From: Haloarcula marismortui ATCC 43049 | GTDB lineage: Archaea; Halobacteriota; Halobacteria; Halobacteriales; Haloarculaceae | Direction: 5' to 3' | Length of the DNA stretch: 64,000 bases | NCBI RefSeq assembly: GCF_000011085.1 | Contig: NC_006396.1 | Coordinates: 1,736,001 to 1,800,000, forward strand | Shown: positions 27,737 to 36,679 of the stretch, in pieces | Layout of the letters: each line of letters opens with the position of its first letter | Numbering within the stretch: the stretch's first letter is position 1 | Position numbers and translations under genes: made by a program | Notes under the pieces: model-generated | Told to the model about the DNA's origin: nothing | Seen by the model: only the letters and a program-made list of their open reading frames with translations | Databases searched by the model: none

Positions 27737-28279
27737 AACTCGCTGAGCGCTCTCGGCAACAGGGGTGGACATCGCGATGGCTGGACGCGGAATCTGGACG
27801 TTCGTTCCCTGCCGGAAGCCGGCTGGAGCACAACGGCAGCGATAAGCTAAACACCGGATGCACTGCTTGCGCTGTCGCGGGCGGACTCCGATGATATCGC
27901 CGGCTGCCGGCTGGAGACGACCGTGTTTTCAGACTGGGTATCTACTGCCAGGCTTACACCAATAGGATATACATCTCTTTTCTCGGGATTTGAAATCTTA
28001 TTTTGAGCTTTAGCATCTTAACGCTCGCTAATGTATTCAGAAGACAGCTTTTACTGAGATATAGGTTCTATGTGCACACACATAGTATATACAAGTTTGT
28101 TATGACACAGTATCGGCGTGGAAATTCAGTATCCATCCCTGCTTTAGCTCTCACACTGGTACGGATTGCAGTCCGGTCTGAGCCACAGCGGAGCACAGCG
28201 ACACAGCCGGTCAGAGAAACGGATGTACAGTTGTTAGAAATTGTTTCAGCGGCATGACGGGGCCGCCGATACCGATGGG
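27737..28279. other. Gene-free stretch with one inverted repeat
   Basis: No convincing gene. The left half is GC-rich and the right half (about 27960-28110) AT-rich. An inverted repeat CTATGTG-CACA-CACATAG lies at 28068-28085, followed by TATA-like GTATATAC. A possible 51-residue frame from ATG 28102 has no recognisable features and is not called. The convergent LarA-like gene ends at 28280. Confidence 0.5.
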
Positions 28280-29578
28280 TCACTCCCGGGTAAACGACGC
28301 TGTCCCGTCGCTAAACGCAAGCGACTCGAGATCGGTGACTTCGGCGGCGGCTGGCAGCTCATCGACAAGCGGCTCGGAGACGTGGAGCGTCGAGAGGTCC
28401 TGTGTGGTCTGTATCCAGACGATGCGGACAGTGTCAGGATCGTAGCCGCCGAGCGCGGACAGCGCCGTCCGGATAGCAAACTCGTCGTCCGGCGCAACGA
28501 GGGGGAGCTTCGCCTTCGCCGTCGACCCGCTGGTGAGTGCATTCGCGTACGTCTTCTGCAGGTCCAGCTGGTCGAGGGCAGCCTGTCGGGTGATGTCGGC
28601 CAGCCCGATGCCGTTGCCGTTGCCCTTCGTCGCCTCGGTGAGCCCGCGGGCGTACAGCAGCTTGATCGACGGCTCGTCGGGGTCCGGCGCGTTGAGGACG
28701 CGGTAGCGGCCGATGACGTTCGTGTCCATTCCCGCGCCGGAGACGTCCTTGCCGAGCTCGTCGACGACGAGCAGGTCGATGTCGTCGACCGGGAGCGTCG
28801 CCATCTCGTCGTAGGCCTGTTCCAGCAGCGCTGGCTCACGGTCGGTGAACGAGCCCGCTGGAATCGCCTCGACGTGGGCCGTCTCCTCGTGGAAGTTCTC
28901 GACCAGCGCCACGCCGCCGACCAGCGGCAGTGCCGACCCAACAACCGGGAGTGCAGCTTCCAGCGTCTCCACGTACCCCTCCTTGATGGCTGTCGAGTGG
29001 AACGCCTTCGCGCCGTGTTGCTTGCCCAGCCCGACGACGGTCATCTTCATCAGACCACTCTCGATGCGGCCGCTGTAGTTGGTATGGGGTTTCACCCGGT
29101 TCACGACGACCACGGCATCCGCTTCCTGTGCCGCCGTCGAGACGTGGACCGGAAACTCGGTGTCACCGACAGTAACGGTGTCGACCTGTGCAGTGTCCAT
29201 CCGGGCGTCGATGGGGGCATCAAGGCGCGACTCCGTGATACCCAGGCTCTCCAGCACTTCGCGCTGGCCCTCGGGCGTTGCCCCGCCGTGGCTCCCCATC
29301 GCCGGGACGACGACCGGCTCGAAGCCCCGATCACGGATATCCGCAACGACAGTCTCGACGATGTCGTCGATACGGTGGATGCCGCGGCTGCCGACGGCGA
29401 CGGCGACAGTCGCACCGGGTTCCAGCCCGTCGAAGTCGAGCCGGTCGAGTTCGGTCCGCGCCGCGGCAGACGGGTCGTCAACGGCGGCTGTCTCTGGCTC
29501 GTACTGGACACGAGCGAAGTCCGGAAGCGGTTGTGGGTCAATGAGGGCGTCCACGTCGCCTCGGTCGGGGAAGTTCAT
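28280..29578 (-). CDS. LarA-like protein (lactate racemase domain superfamily)
   Basis: A 432-residue protein. It keeps the residues that bind the nickel-pincer cofactor and act as acid/base in LarA: His in PAMGSHGG, His in NRVKPHTNYSG, Lys in SGLMKMTVVGLG and His in GAKAFHSTA. It is somewhat divergent overall, so it may racemise or epimerise another hydroxyacid. No larB, larC or larE cofactor genes are in the window. Located convergently to the FAD/Fe-S hydroxyacid dehydrogenase, it would supply the enantiomer that enzyme oxidises. A TATA-like TTTTTGTATG lies about 30 bp upstream of ATG 29578. Confidence 0.78.
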   Translation of the reverse strand: MNFPDRGDVDALIDPQPLPDFARVQYEPETAAVDDPSAAARTELDRLDFDGLEPGATVAVAVGSRGIHRIDDIVETVVADIRDRGFEPVVVPAMGSHGGATPEGQREVLESLGITESRLDAPIDARMDTAQVDTVTVGDTEFPVHVSTAAQEADAVVVVNRVKPHTNYSGRIESGLMKMTVVGLGKQHGAKAFHSTAIKEGYVETLEAALPVVGSALPLVGGVALVENFHEETAHVEAIPAGSFTDREPALLEQAYDEMATLPVDDIDLLVVDELGKDVSGAGMDTNVIGRYRVLNAPDPDEPSIKLLYARGLTEATKGNGNGIGLADITRQAALDQLDLQKTYANALTSGSTAKAKLPLVAPDDEFAIRTALSALGGYDPDTVRIVWIQTTQDLSTLHVSEPLVDELPAAAEVTDLESLAFSDGTASFTRE

Positions 29579-29701
29579 ATCGGAGGATCAGTGCCGAGCC
29601 ATACAAAAACCGGGGTCGCCCAGCTCTATGGTGACCGGGGATACGGACATCGACCCGAACGATCAGGAATGCCTACGACGGCAACCCCCAGACCGGCGCA
29701 G

Positions 29702-30832
29702 TCAGTCCTGCAACAACAGCCGGACGGCGTCGGAAAGCTGGCCGACGCGAGCGGCGTGTTCGAAGGACTCGTCGCGGATACCGTTCGTGACGAGCGCGAA
29801 CCCGACGTTCAGTTCAGGGTCGCCCCATCCAAAGGAACTCCCGAGGCCGGCGTGGCCGAACATCCGCTCTTTGCTAGCGGCCCCGAACATGTCGGCGGCG
29901 AGCCCGCCGGTCCAGACGCCAAGGCCGTAGCGGGCCGGGCGCGACAGCGTGCCGTCGGACTCGGTTTCGGCGTGAGTCGTGGTCGCCTCATCAACGGTCG
30001 CTTCGGTCAGCAGTTGCGTCCCGTCCAGTGACCCGCCGTTGGCGAGACAGGCGTAGAACCGGGCCATGTCCCGTGCCGTACCGATGCCGTTAGCCGCGGG
30101 GATCACTGCCCGATGAGTCGCTTCCTGATTGAACGCTCCGGCGTATGCGGCAGGGTCCTCGAGCCCTTCTTCGACGTCGTGACACCGCTCGAACGCTTCG
30201 TAGCCGGCCAGAGTCGCCACGTCGTCGGACTCGTCATCCCGCAGACCGATACCGGTGTGGTCCATCCCCAGCGGCTCGAACACGTGCTCCGCGACGTACT
30301 CCTCGACCGGCTGGCCGCTACAGCGGCGGATGAGTTCGCCGACCAGCCAGCCGTAGTTGATGACGTGATACGCTGGCGTCGTTCCGGGCTCGAACACAGG
30401 TTCGATGTCCTCCATCGCCGCGACGACAGCGTCCCAGTCGCCCCAGCTTTCGTACTGTTCGTCGAACTCACCGAAGGGGAGGCCGGCGGTGTGGCTGAGT
30501 ACCTGCCGGACTGTAATGGATGCTTTCTGCGTGCCGTCGTCGGCAAACTCCGGCCAGTGCTCGACGACCCGGTCGTCGTAGTCGAGTTCGCCCTGCTCGA
30601 CGAGCTGGTGCAGGCCGACGCCGGCGAACGGCTTCGTACAGGAGAACAGTACGTGACGCGTCTCGGGCGTCGTTTCGTCGCCGTCGGGGCCCGTAGAACC
30701 GCCGGCGAAGTCGACGACGAGGTCGCCGTCGATGTACACCGCCAGCTGTGCGCCGTGGTGCAGTCCGACCTCGAGTTGTCGGTCGAACTGAGCCCGGAGC
30801 TGTTCGATGGCGTCTTCGCTGAGTTGTGGCAT
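29702..30832 (-). CDS. Serine hydrolase, class C beta-lactamase/esterase family
   Basis: A 376-residue serine hydrolase. The SxxK motif is SCTK (in HVLFSCTKPFAG, about residues 50-61), the Tyr motif is YHVINYGWLVGEL and the late motif is HAGLGSSFGWGDPE. These proteins are usually esterases or peptidases, not antibiotic-degrading enzymes, and no signal peptide is seen here. TTCTATTATC about 27 bp before ATG 30832 is a plausible TATA box. Divergent from the IclR-type regulator at 30983. Confidence 0.88.
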   Translation of the reverse strand: MPQLSEDAIEQLRAQFDRQLEVGLHHGAQLAVYIDGDLVVDFAGGSTGPDGDETTPETRHVLFSCTKPFAGVGLHQLVEQGELDYDDRVVEHWPEFADDGTQKASITVRQVLSHTAGLPFGEFDEQYESWGDWDAVVAAMEDIEPVFEPGTTPAYHVINYGWLVGELIRRCSGQPVEEYVAEHVFEPLGMDHTGIGLRDDESDDVATLAGYEAFERCHDVEEGLEDPAAYAGAFNQEATHRAVIPAANGIGTARDMARFYACLANGGSLDGTQLLTEATVDEATTTHAETESDGTLSRPARYGLGVWTGGLAADMFGAASKERMFGHAGLGSSFGWGDPELNVGFALVTNGIRDESFEHAARVGQLSDAVRLLLQD

Positions 30833-30982
30833 ACCTTGTCTTGGCTCCGGCGAGATAATAGAAGTTAGGTTCTGTTCGGTCGCGGAATCGAGCAGCGGAC
30901 GGCTACTGATTGCGTTCGAGCTGTCAGACCATCATGGTCGATTATGCGAAACGTTGATGTCACTAAGCGGTCACAACTCCGT

Positions 30983-31753
30983 ATGCTCGAAAACAAGAAC
31001 GGAACGTCCGAGGTATCGACGACCCGGACGTCGTTCGAGATTCTAGCGCTGATTCGGGACGCGGGAGGCGCGACAATCGCGGACATCCGGGCGGAGACAG
31101 GTCTAGCAAAGAGTACGGTGTATCGGCACCTCAAGACGCTGCACGACATGGACTATCTCGTCGAGGAGGACGGGGAGTACCGGCTCTCACTGCGGTTTCT
31201 GCAACTCAGCGAACCGCCGCGGATACGGCGGCCGGGCTATCTCGTCGCCAAGCAGAAAGTCATCGAGTTGGCGATAGAGACCGACGAGCGAGCCCTGTTT
31301 CTGGTCGAGGAGGGGTTCGAGGGCGTGTACCTGCACCGGGCCGGCGGCCGGAATCCGCTCCAGAGCGACACGATGATCGGCAAACGCCGGCCACTGCACG
31401 CGCTCGCCGCAGGGAAAGCCATTCTCGCGGAGTGGGCTGACGAACGCATCGAGGAGTTCGTCGAAACCACGCCCCTTGACGGACTGACGGCGAACACGAT
31501 CACCGACCGGGACGCGCTGTTCGAGGAACTCGAACAGGTCCGCGAGCAGGGCTATGCGACCAATATGTCCGAACACATGGATGGCCTGCGTGCGGCAGGT
31601 GTCCCGGTGTACAACCACGAGGACGACCTCATCGGCGCGCTGAGCGTCTTCGGCCCGAGCGGCCGAGTGAGCCAGACGGATATCGAATCAACGTATCCCG
31701 ACTTGCTGGCACGGAAGGCCAGCGAGCTGAAGATCGACCTCACGTACGATTGA
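30983..31753 (+). CDS. IclR-family transcriptional regulator
   Basis: A 256-residue regulator read from MLENKNGTSE. An ATG at 30944 would add 13 residues, but the shorter form matches the usual haloarchaeal IclR beginning. Winged HTH: TSFEILALIRDAGGATIADI, then GLAKSTVYRHLKTLHDMDYL. Effector domain: GFEGVYLHRAGG, PLHALAAGKAILAEW, AAGVPVYNHEDDLIGALSV. It sits at the left edge of the 31.8-52.3 kb catabolic island and is divergent from the serine hydrolase, so either could be its target. Confidence 0.9.
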   Translation: MLENKNGTSEVSTTRTSFEILALIRDAGGATIADIRAETGLAKSTVYRHLKTLHDMDYLVEEDGEYRLSLRFLQLSEPPRIRRPGYLVAKQKVIELAIETDERALFLVEEGFEGVYLHRAGGRNPLQSDTMIGKRRPLHALAAGKAILAEWADERIEEFVETTPLDGLTANTITDRDALFEELEQVREQGYATNMSEHMDGLRAAGVPVYNHEDDLIGALSVFGPSGRVSQTDIESTYPDLLARKASELKIDLTYD

Positions 31754-31811
31754 GAAGTGCTGGTTCACGCCGGCCCGGTCGTTCCGCATACCGGAATATG
31801 TCGGACAGTCC

Positions 31812-32975
31812 CTACTCGAAGGCCGGGATGCCGGTCAGATCGTGCCCGATAATGAGCGAGTGAATGTCGTGCGTCCCCTCGTAGGTGTAGACGGTTTCGA
31901 GGTTCGTCAGGTGCCGCATCGGGGAGTAATCAGCCGTGATGCCGTTGCCGCCAAGCATCTCGCGGGCCACCCGTGACTGCTCGCGGGCCATCCGCGCGTT
32001 GTTGCGTTTTGCCATCGACACCTGTTCCGGGCGGAGGTCACCGCGTTCCTTCAGGTCGGCAAGCCGGTGGGCGAGCAACTGGCCCAGCGATATCTGGGTC
32101 GCCATCTCCGCGAGCTTCTCCTGCTGGAGCTGATAGCCGGCGATCGGTTTGCCGAACTGCTCGCGGTCGGTGGCGTACTCGTGGGCGGTCTCGAAACAGT
32201 CCATCGCGGCCCCGACCGTCCCCCAGGCGATGCCGTAGCGGGCCTGCGTGAGACAGGACAGCGGCCCCTTCATTCCCTCGACGCCCGGCAGAACGTTCTC
32301 CTCGGGGACGTGGGCGTTCTGCAGGCTGATTTCGCCGGTAATCGATGCTCGTAGCGAGAGCTTTTCGTCAATCTTGTTCGTCGTCACGCCGTCGCGGTCC
32401 GTTTCGACGAGGAAGCCTCGCACGGGGTCGCCGTCGGCGGACGTGACCTTGGCCCAGACCACTGCGAGGTCGCTGATAGGCGCGTTCGTGATCCATGTCT
32501 TCGAGCCGTTCAGGACGTAGCCGTCAGCGTCGCGCTCGGCCGTCGTCTCCATCGCCGACGGGTTCGATCCGTGTTCGGGCTCGGTCAAACCAAAACAGCC
32601 CACCCGCTCGCCGCTGCCGAGCGCCGGCAGCCATTCCTCCTTCTGGGCGTCGCTACCGTAGGCGTGAATCGGGTACATGACGAGCGCACCCTGTACGCTG
32701 GCCATCGAGCGCAGGCCGCTGTCGCCAGCCTCCAGTTCCTGCAGCAGAAGGCCGTACGCCGTCTCACTGAGCCCCGGGAGGCCGTACCCATCGAGGTTCG
32801 GGGCGTAGAACCCGAGTTCGCCCATCTCGGTGATGAGGTCCGTCGGGAACGTGCCGTCGATCCAGTGCTGCCCGACATCCGGCTTGACTTCGTTCTCGAC
32901 GAAGTCCCGGGCTGTGTCACGGACCATCCGCTCTTCCTCGCCGAGGTCGCCTTCGAGACCGAGGTAATCGATCAT
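31812..32975 (-). CDS. Acyl-CoA dehydrogenase, glutaryl-CoA dehydrogenase-like
   Basis: A 387-residue flavoenzyme from MIDYLGLEGDLG. Core motifs: GCFGLTEPEHGSNPS (FAD and substrate site), GSKTWITNAPISDLAVVWAK and, near the end, VYTYEGTHDIHSLIIG, whose Glu is the catalytic base. The acyl-CoA dehydrogenase closest in feel is glutaryl-CoA dehydrogenase (TEPEHGSNP and YEGTHDIH are typical), which oxidises and decarboxylates glutaryl-CoA from lysine or aromatic breakdown. Divergent from the aldehyde dehydrogenase at 33058 with a short shared promoter region. ATG 32975 is favoured by a TATA-like TTAATTG about 25 bp upstream. Confidence 0.85.
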   Translation of the reverse strand: MIDYLGLEGDLGEEERMVRDTARDFVENEVKPDVGQHWIDGTFPTDLITEMGELGFYAPNLDGYGLPGLSETAYGLLLQELEAGDSGLRSMASVQGALVMYPIHAYGSDAQKEEWLPALGSGERVGCFGLTEPEHGSNPSAMETTAERDADGYVLNGSKTWITNAPISDLAVVWAKVTSADGDPVRGFLVETDRDGVTTNKIDEKLSLRASITGEISLQNAHVPEENVLPGVEGMKGPLSCLTQARYGIAWGTVGAAMDCFETAHEYATDREQFGKPIAGYQLQQEKLAEMATQISLGQLLAHRLADLKERGDLRPEQVSMAKRNNARMAREQSRVAREMLGGNGITADYSPMRHLTNLETVYTYEGTHDIHSLIIGHDLTGIPAFE

Positions 32976-33057
32976 ATAGGACCTGTGGCCGGGGTTCAAT
33001 TAAGCGTTTGCCTGCTGCCAAAGTGCTAAAAGTCCGTGGCGCTGTCGATACTATGGA

Positions 33058-34527
33058 ATGTCACAACCAGATAGCCAGACGGCGTGGGACCGACTGTACA
33101 TCGACGGTGAATGGAGAGACGCTGGCACATCTGAGACGATTCCGGTGACGAACCCCGCGACAGGCGATGAAATCGCGGCGGTACCCGCTGGAACGGAAGG
33201 CGATGTCAACGATGCCTATCAGGCCGCCGAGGCGGCCCAGTCCGACTGGGCGGCGCTGTCGCGCGAGGAACGCAACGAGTACGTTCAGGCGATGATCGGG
33301 GTGATGCAGGAACGACTCGACGAGATCGTCGAACTGCTCGCGACGGAGTCGGGCAGTGTTCAGGCCAAAGCGACTGCCGAGGCCAACTTCGCCATGGCGG
33401 ACTTCCAGAGCGCTCTGGAGATGGTCCCGCCGGAAGAGGAGGTCCGCGATTCGATGTATCACGAGGACAAGGACCATCACATCGTCCGCGAGCCCGCTGG
33501 CGTCGTCGGGATTATTTCCCCGTGGAACTTCCCGCTGCACCTCACGACACGGGCGCTCGGCCCCGCGCTCGCGCTGGGGAACACTGTCGTCATCAAGCCC
33601 GCGACGGACACGCCGATTACCGGCGGGCTCCTGCTGGCCGACATTGCCGAGGAAGCCGGTCTCCCGGACGGCGTCGTCAACGTCGTCACGGGCCACGGCT
33701 CCGACATCGGCGACCGGATGGCCGGCCATCCGACCGCCCGCGTGATGTCATTCACTGGGTCGACGGCAGTCGGCAGGTCTGTGGCCAGTCAGGCCGGGGA
33801 CGCGCTCGCGCTCCCGGCGCTTGAACTCGGTGGGAACGGACCGTTCGTCGTCACCGAGGACGCCGATATCGAGGCAGCCGCAAAGGCCGGCTCCGTCGGT
33901 GCCTTCGGCCATCAGGGACAGGTGTGTATCTCGATTAATCGCCACCTCGTCCACGAGGACGTCTACGACGAGTACGTCGAGAAGCTCGTCGAGCACGCGG
34001 AGTCGCTGACTATCGGAAATCCGCTTGACGAAGACGTGGAGTTCGGTCCGATAATCAACGAGAGTCAGGTCGAGCAGCTCACCTCGTTCATCGAGCAGAC
34101 CGTCGACGCCGGCGCGACGCTGGAAACGGGCGGCGAGGTCGAGGACCTGTTCCTCGAACCGACCGTCCTCTCGGAGTGTACCAACGATATGTCCGCGGCC
34201 TGTAACGAGCACTTCGGTCCCGTCGCTCCGGTCATCCCGTTCGAGTCCGACGAGGAAGCTGTGGAACTCGCAAACGACACCGAGTACGGCCTCGCCGCGG
34301 GCGTGTACAGCAGTGATGTCGAACACGGTCGGTCCATCGCTGACCAGATCGACGCCGGGATGGTCCACGTCAACGACCACCCGATTCAGGACGAACCCAA
34401 CGCCCCGTTCGGCGGGATGAAGAACTCCGGCCTCGGCCGGTACAACGGCGAGTGGATCATGGACGAACTGACCGAGACCAAGTGGATTTCCGTCCAGCAC
34501 GAGGAGCGCGACTACCAGCTGCTCTAA
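33058..34527 (+). CDS. Aldehyde dehydrogenase family protein
   Basis: A 489-residue NAD(P)-dependent dehydrogenase. Motifs in order: GIISPWNFPLHL, VIKPATDTPITGG, MSFTGSTAVGRS (cofactor loop), ALELGGNGPFVV (general base Glu), GHQGQVCISINR (catalytic Cys) and PFGGMKNSGLGRYNG. The pattern is that of benzaldehyde, vanillin or succinate-semialdehyde dehydrogenases. It could finish oxidation of an aldehyde made by the alcohol dehydrogenase at 35471-36532. TATA-like GTGCTAAAA near 33023-33031 fits a leaderless start. Confidence 0.9.
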   Translation: MSQPDSQTAWDRLYIDGEWRDAGTSETIPVTNPATGDEIAAVPAGTEGDVNDAYQAAEAAQSDWAALSREERNEYVQAMIGVMQERLDEIVELLATESGSVQAKATAEANFAMADFQSALEMVPPEEEVRDSMYHEDKDHHIVREPAGVVGIISPWNFPLHLTTRALGPALALGNTVVIKPATDTPITGGLLLADIAEEAGLPDGVVNVVTGHGSDIGDRMAGHPTARVMSFTGSTAVGRSVASQAGDALALPALELGGNGPFVVTEDADIEAAAKAGSVGAFGHQGQVCISINRHLVHEDVYDEYVEKLVEHAESLTIGNPLDEDVEFGPIINESQVEQLTSFIEQTVDAGATLETGGEVEDLFLEPTVLSECTNDMSAACNEHFGPVAPVIPFESDEEAVELANDTEYGLAAGVYSSDVEHGRSIADQIDAGMVHVNDHPIQDEPNAPFGGMKNSGLGRYNGEWIMDELTETKWISVQHEERDYQLL

Positions 34528-34621
34528 GCCAGTCGATTCGGGGCCACGGCAGTAACCCACAACAGCGGCTCGGTGTCTCCGGGAACACGAAACTTATGCC
34601 CGCTTTCGGCTAGCATCGCCT

Positions 34622-35437
34622 ATGGATACGCCGCGACCAAGCGACCGTTCAGCGGAACCGGTCACCGTGGATTCGATAGCACATGACCTCCGGACGCTGG
34701 GTCTCGAACGCGGGGAAACAGTACTGGTCCACGGGTCGCTGTCCGAGCTGGGATGGGTCTGTGGTGGCGCACCAGCGGTGGTAGACGCCCTGCAGCGTGT
34801 CGTCACCGAAAGCGGGACGGTAGTGATGCCAACGCACTCACCCGGCAACAGGGACCCCGATAATATGGGGAACCCACCAGTCCCAGACTCGTGGGCCGAC
34901 ACAATTCGCGAGCAGTTCCCACCGTACCGACCAGCAGTGACGCCAACGCAGGGAATGGGTGCAATCGCCGAGTGTTTTCGCACGTATCCAGCTGTCCACC
35001 GGAGCGACCACCCACAGCATTCATTCGCCGCATGGGGGACCGACGCCGAGGCCATCGCTGGCGGGCACGCCTACGACTACTCGCTCGGGGAAGCCTCACC
35101 GCTGTCAGCGGTCTACGACCGTGCCGGGAGAGTCCTGTTTCTTGGAACCTCACATGCGACAAACACCTCGCTGCACCTCGCTGAGTACCGCGCCGATATC
35201 GACGCCGACACGACAAAACACGCCAGTGCCGTACTTGCTGAGGGCGAGCGCGAATGGCGCCAGTGGACGGACATCGAACTCACCGATACGGATTTTCAGG
35301 CCTGCGGCGATGCATTCGAGCGTGCACACCCCAGCGCCGTCGAGACGGGGACTGTCGGCGTCGGCGAGTCGAAACTCCTCGCACAACAGCCGATGGTGGA
35401 CTTCGCTGTCGAGTGGCTGACAGCAAATCGTTCGTAG
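34622..35437 (+). CDS. AAC(3)-family N-acetyltransferase-like protein
   Basis: A 271-residue member of the aminoglycoside 3-N-acetyltransferase fold. Recognised by LVHGSLSELGWVCGG (the usual VHsSlsslG pattern), VVMPTHSPGN, AVTPTQGMGAIAECFRTYP and SDHPQHSFAAWG, where His and Ser occupy the conserved active-site positions, then LFLGTSHATNTSLHLAE. Many environmental members acetylate other amines or assist secondary metabolism, so resistance should not be inferred. A TATA-like ACTTATGC about 28 bp upstream supports ATG 34622. Convergent with the zinc alcohol dehydrogenase. Confidence 0.85.
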   Translation: MDTPRPSDRSAEPVTVDSIAHDLRTLGLERGETVLVHGSLSELGWVCGGAPAVVDALQRVVTESGTVVMPTHSPGNRDPDNMGNPPVPDSWADTIREQFPPYRPAVTPTQGMGAIAECFRTYPAVHRSDHPQHSFAAWGTDAEAIAGGHAYDYSLGEASPLSAVYDRAGRVLFLGTSHATNTSLHLAEYRADIDADTTKHASAVLAEGEREWRQWTDIELTDTDFQACGDAFERAHPSAVETGTVGVGESKLLAQQPMVDFAVEWLTANRS

Positions 35438-35470
35438 GTATCAGCGACCACGGAGCAGTGCCGGCGTGTC

Positions 35471-36532
35471 TCAGAACTCGTCGATAACGGGGATGCCGAC
35501 CGTCTCGTACTCACCCATCGACGAGAGAGTGGCCGGCACGTCTTCGAGTGCGAGCGTCTCCCCGACGATCTGAGAGGGGTCGAGCGTCCCGGCGTCGATG
35601 AGCCGGAACAGTTCGTCGTAGCGAACCGGCGGCATCCCGTAGGAGCCGTGGAAGTCGATTTCCTGCAGGGTCATCGTATCCACCGGAAGCGGGATTTCCC
35701 CGGCCTCATCGTCAGTCGTGAGCCCGACCTGCACGTGGGTGCCCTGCTTGCCCAGCGAGCCAACAGCGTTGCGACACGTCTCCGCGATACCCAGCGCGTC
35801 GATTGCCACATCGGCCCCGCCGTCCGTGACTGCGTGAACCTCACCGGGGACGTTGTCCGCCTCGGCAGCGTTGATTGTCGCCGCCGCGCCGAGGTCCCGC
35901 GCCCGGTCGAGTTTGCGGTCCTGGACGTCGACCGCAATCGGTTCGGCCCCGAGCGCATCGGCGATATGGACTGCCGAGAGCCCAACGCCGCCACAGCCGT
36001 GAATCGCGACGGCGTCGCCCGGCCTGAGGGTCGCCCGGTCGGTCAGCGCGTGGTACGCCGTCATGAACCGACAGCCGAGCCCGGCCATCTCGGTGAAGTC
36101 GACCGCGTCTGGCAGCGTAACGCAGTTGAAATCGGCTTCACGGACAGGGAACGCCTCGGCAAACGCCCCCGGCGCGGCCTCGAGGAAGCCAAGCGGCATC
36201 GACGTCTCGCAGATGTTCGCGTGCCCGCGCTGGCAGTACTGACACGACCCGTCCCCGAGGTGGAACGGAACTGTGACGCGGTCCCCTTCAGAGAACTGTT
36301 CGACGTCCGCGCCCACGTCGGCGACGACGCCGGCCGGCTCGTGGCCCAGAATCTGCCCCGGTCCGGTCTGGATGCCGAACCACTCCCAGTCCCCCTGCCA
36401 AGCGTGCCAGTCGCTCCGGCAGACTCCACAGGCTTCTGTCTCGATGACGACCTGGTCCGGCTGGGGCTCCGGATAGGGCACATCCTGAATCGTGAGCGGT
36501 TCGCCGTGCTCCTCAATGACAGCTGCTCGCAT
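35471..36532 (-). CDS. Zinc-dependent alcohol dehydrogenase (MDR family)
   Basis: A 353-residue medium-chain dehydrogenase. Catalytic zinc ligands are seen as CGVCRSDWHAWQGDW and GHEPAGVV; the Rossmann motif is GCGGVGLSAVHIA, followed by DVQDRKLDRA (Asp favours NAD). The structural-zinc loop reads GDGSCQYCQRGHANIC, with three Cys where the family usually has four; the first is replaced by a Gly-Asp-Gly stretch. A TATA-like TTTATGATAG lies about 29 bp before ATG 36532. Substrate unknown; the aldehyde dehydrogenase nearby suggests a paired oxidation. Confidence 0.9.
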   Translation of the reverse strand: MRAAVIEEHGEPLTIQDVPYPEPQPDQVVIETEACGVCRSDWHAWQGDWEWFGIQTGPGQILGHEPAGVVADVGADVEQFSEGDRVTVPFHLGDGSCQYCQRGHANICETSMPLGFLEAAPGAFAEAFPVREADFNCVTLPDAVDFTEMAGLGCRFMTAYHALTDRATLRPGDAVAIHGCGGVGLSAVHIADALGAEPIAVDVQDRKLDRARDLGAAATINAAEADNVPGEVHAVTDGGADVAIDALGIAETCRNAVGSLGKQGTHVQVGLTTDDEAGEIPLPVDTMTLQEIDFHGSYGMPPVRYDELFRLIDAGTLDPSQIVGETLALEDVPATLSSMGEYETVGIPVIDEF

Positions 36533-36679
36533 ACCACAATAGTCACAGGACTATCATAAATACCTATCCACGGGCAGACCTGTTGTGGCTGGCTCAGTGG
36601 CGGTGGCTGCACGGTATCGAGAACGCCGCCGTCGAAACGATACCTGACAGCCAGAAGGCTCTGCCACGGTATGGCCGAG

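Noticed and set aside
28003..28257. 84-codon frame in the gap before the LarA-like gene
   Set aside because: Begins in AT-rich DNA with basic, hydrophobic composition, no motif and no well-placed promoter.
28241..30031. 596-codon plus-strand frame over the LarA-like and serine hydrolase genes
   Set aside because: Covers two well-supported minus-strand genes and their spacer; arginine-rich shadow.
34622..35437. Antibiotic resistance by AAC(3)
   Set aside because: The fold is clear, but aminoglycosides do not inhibit haloarchaea in the usual way and the family has many non-resistance members; kept only as a family call.
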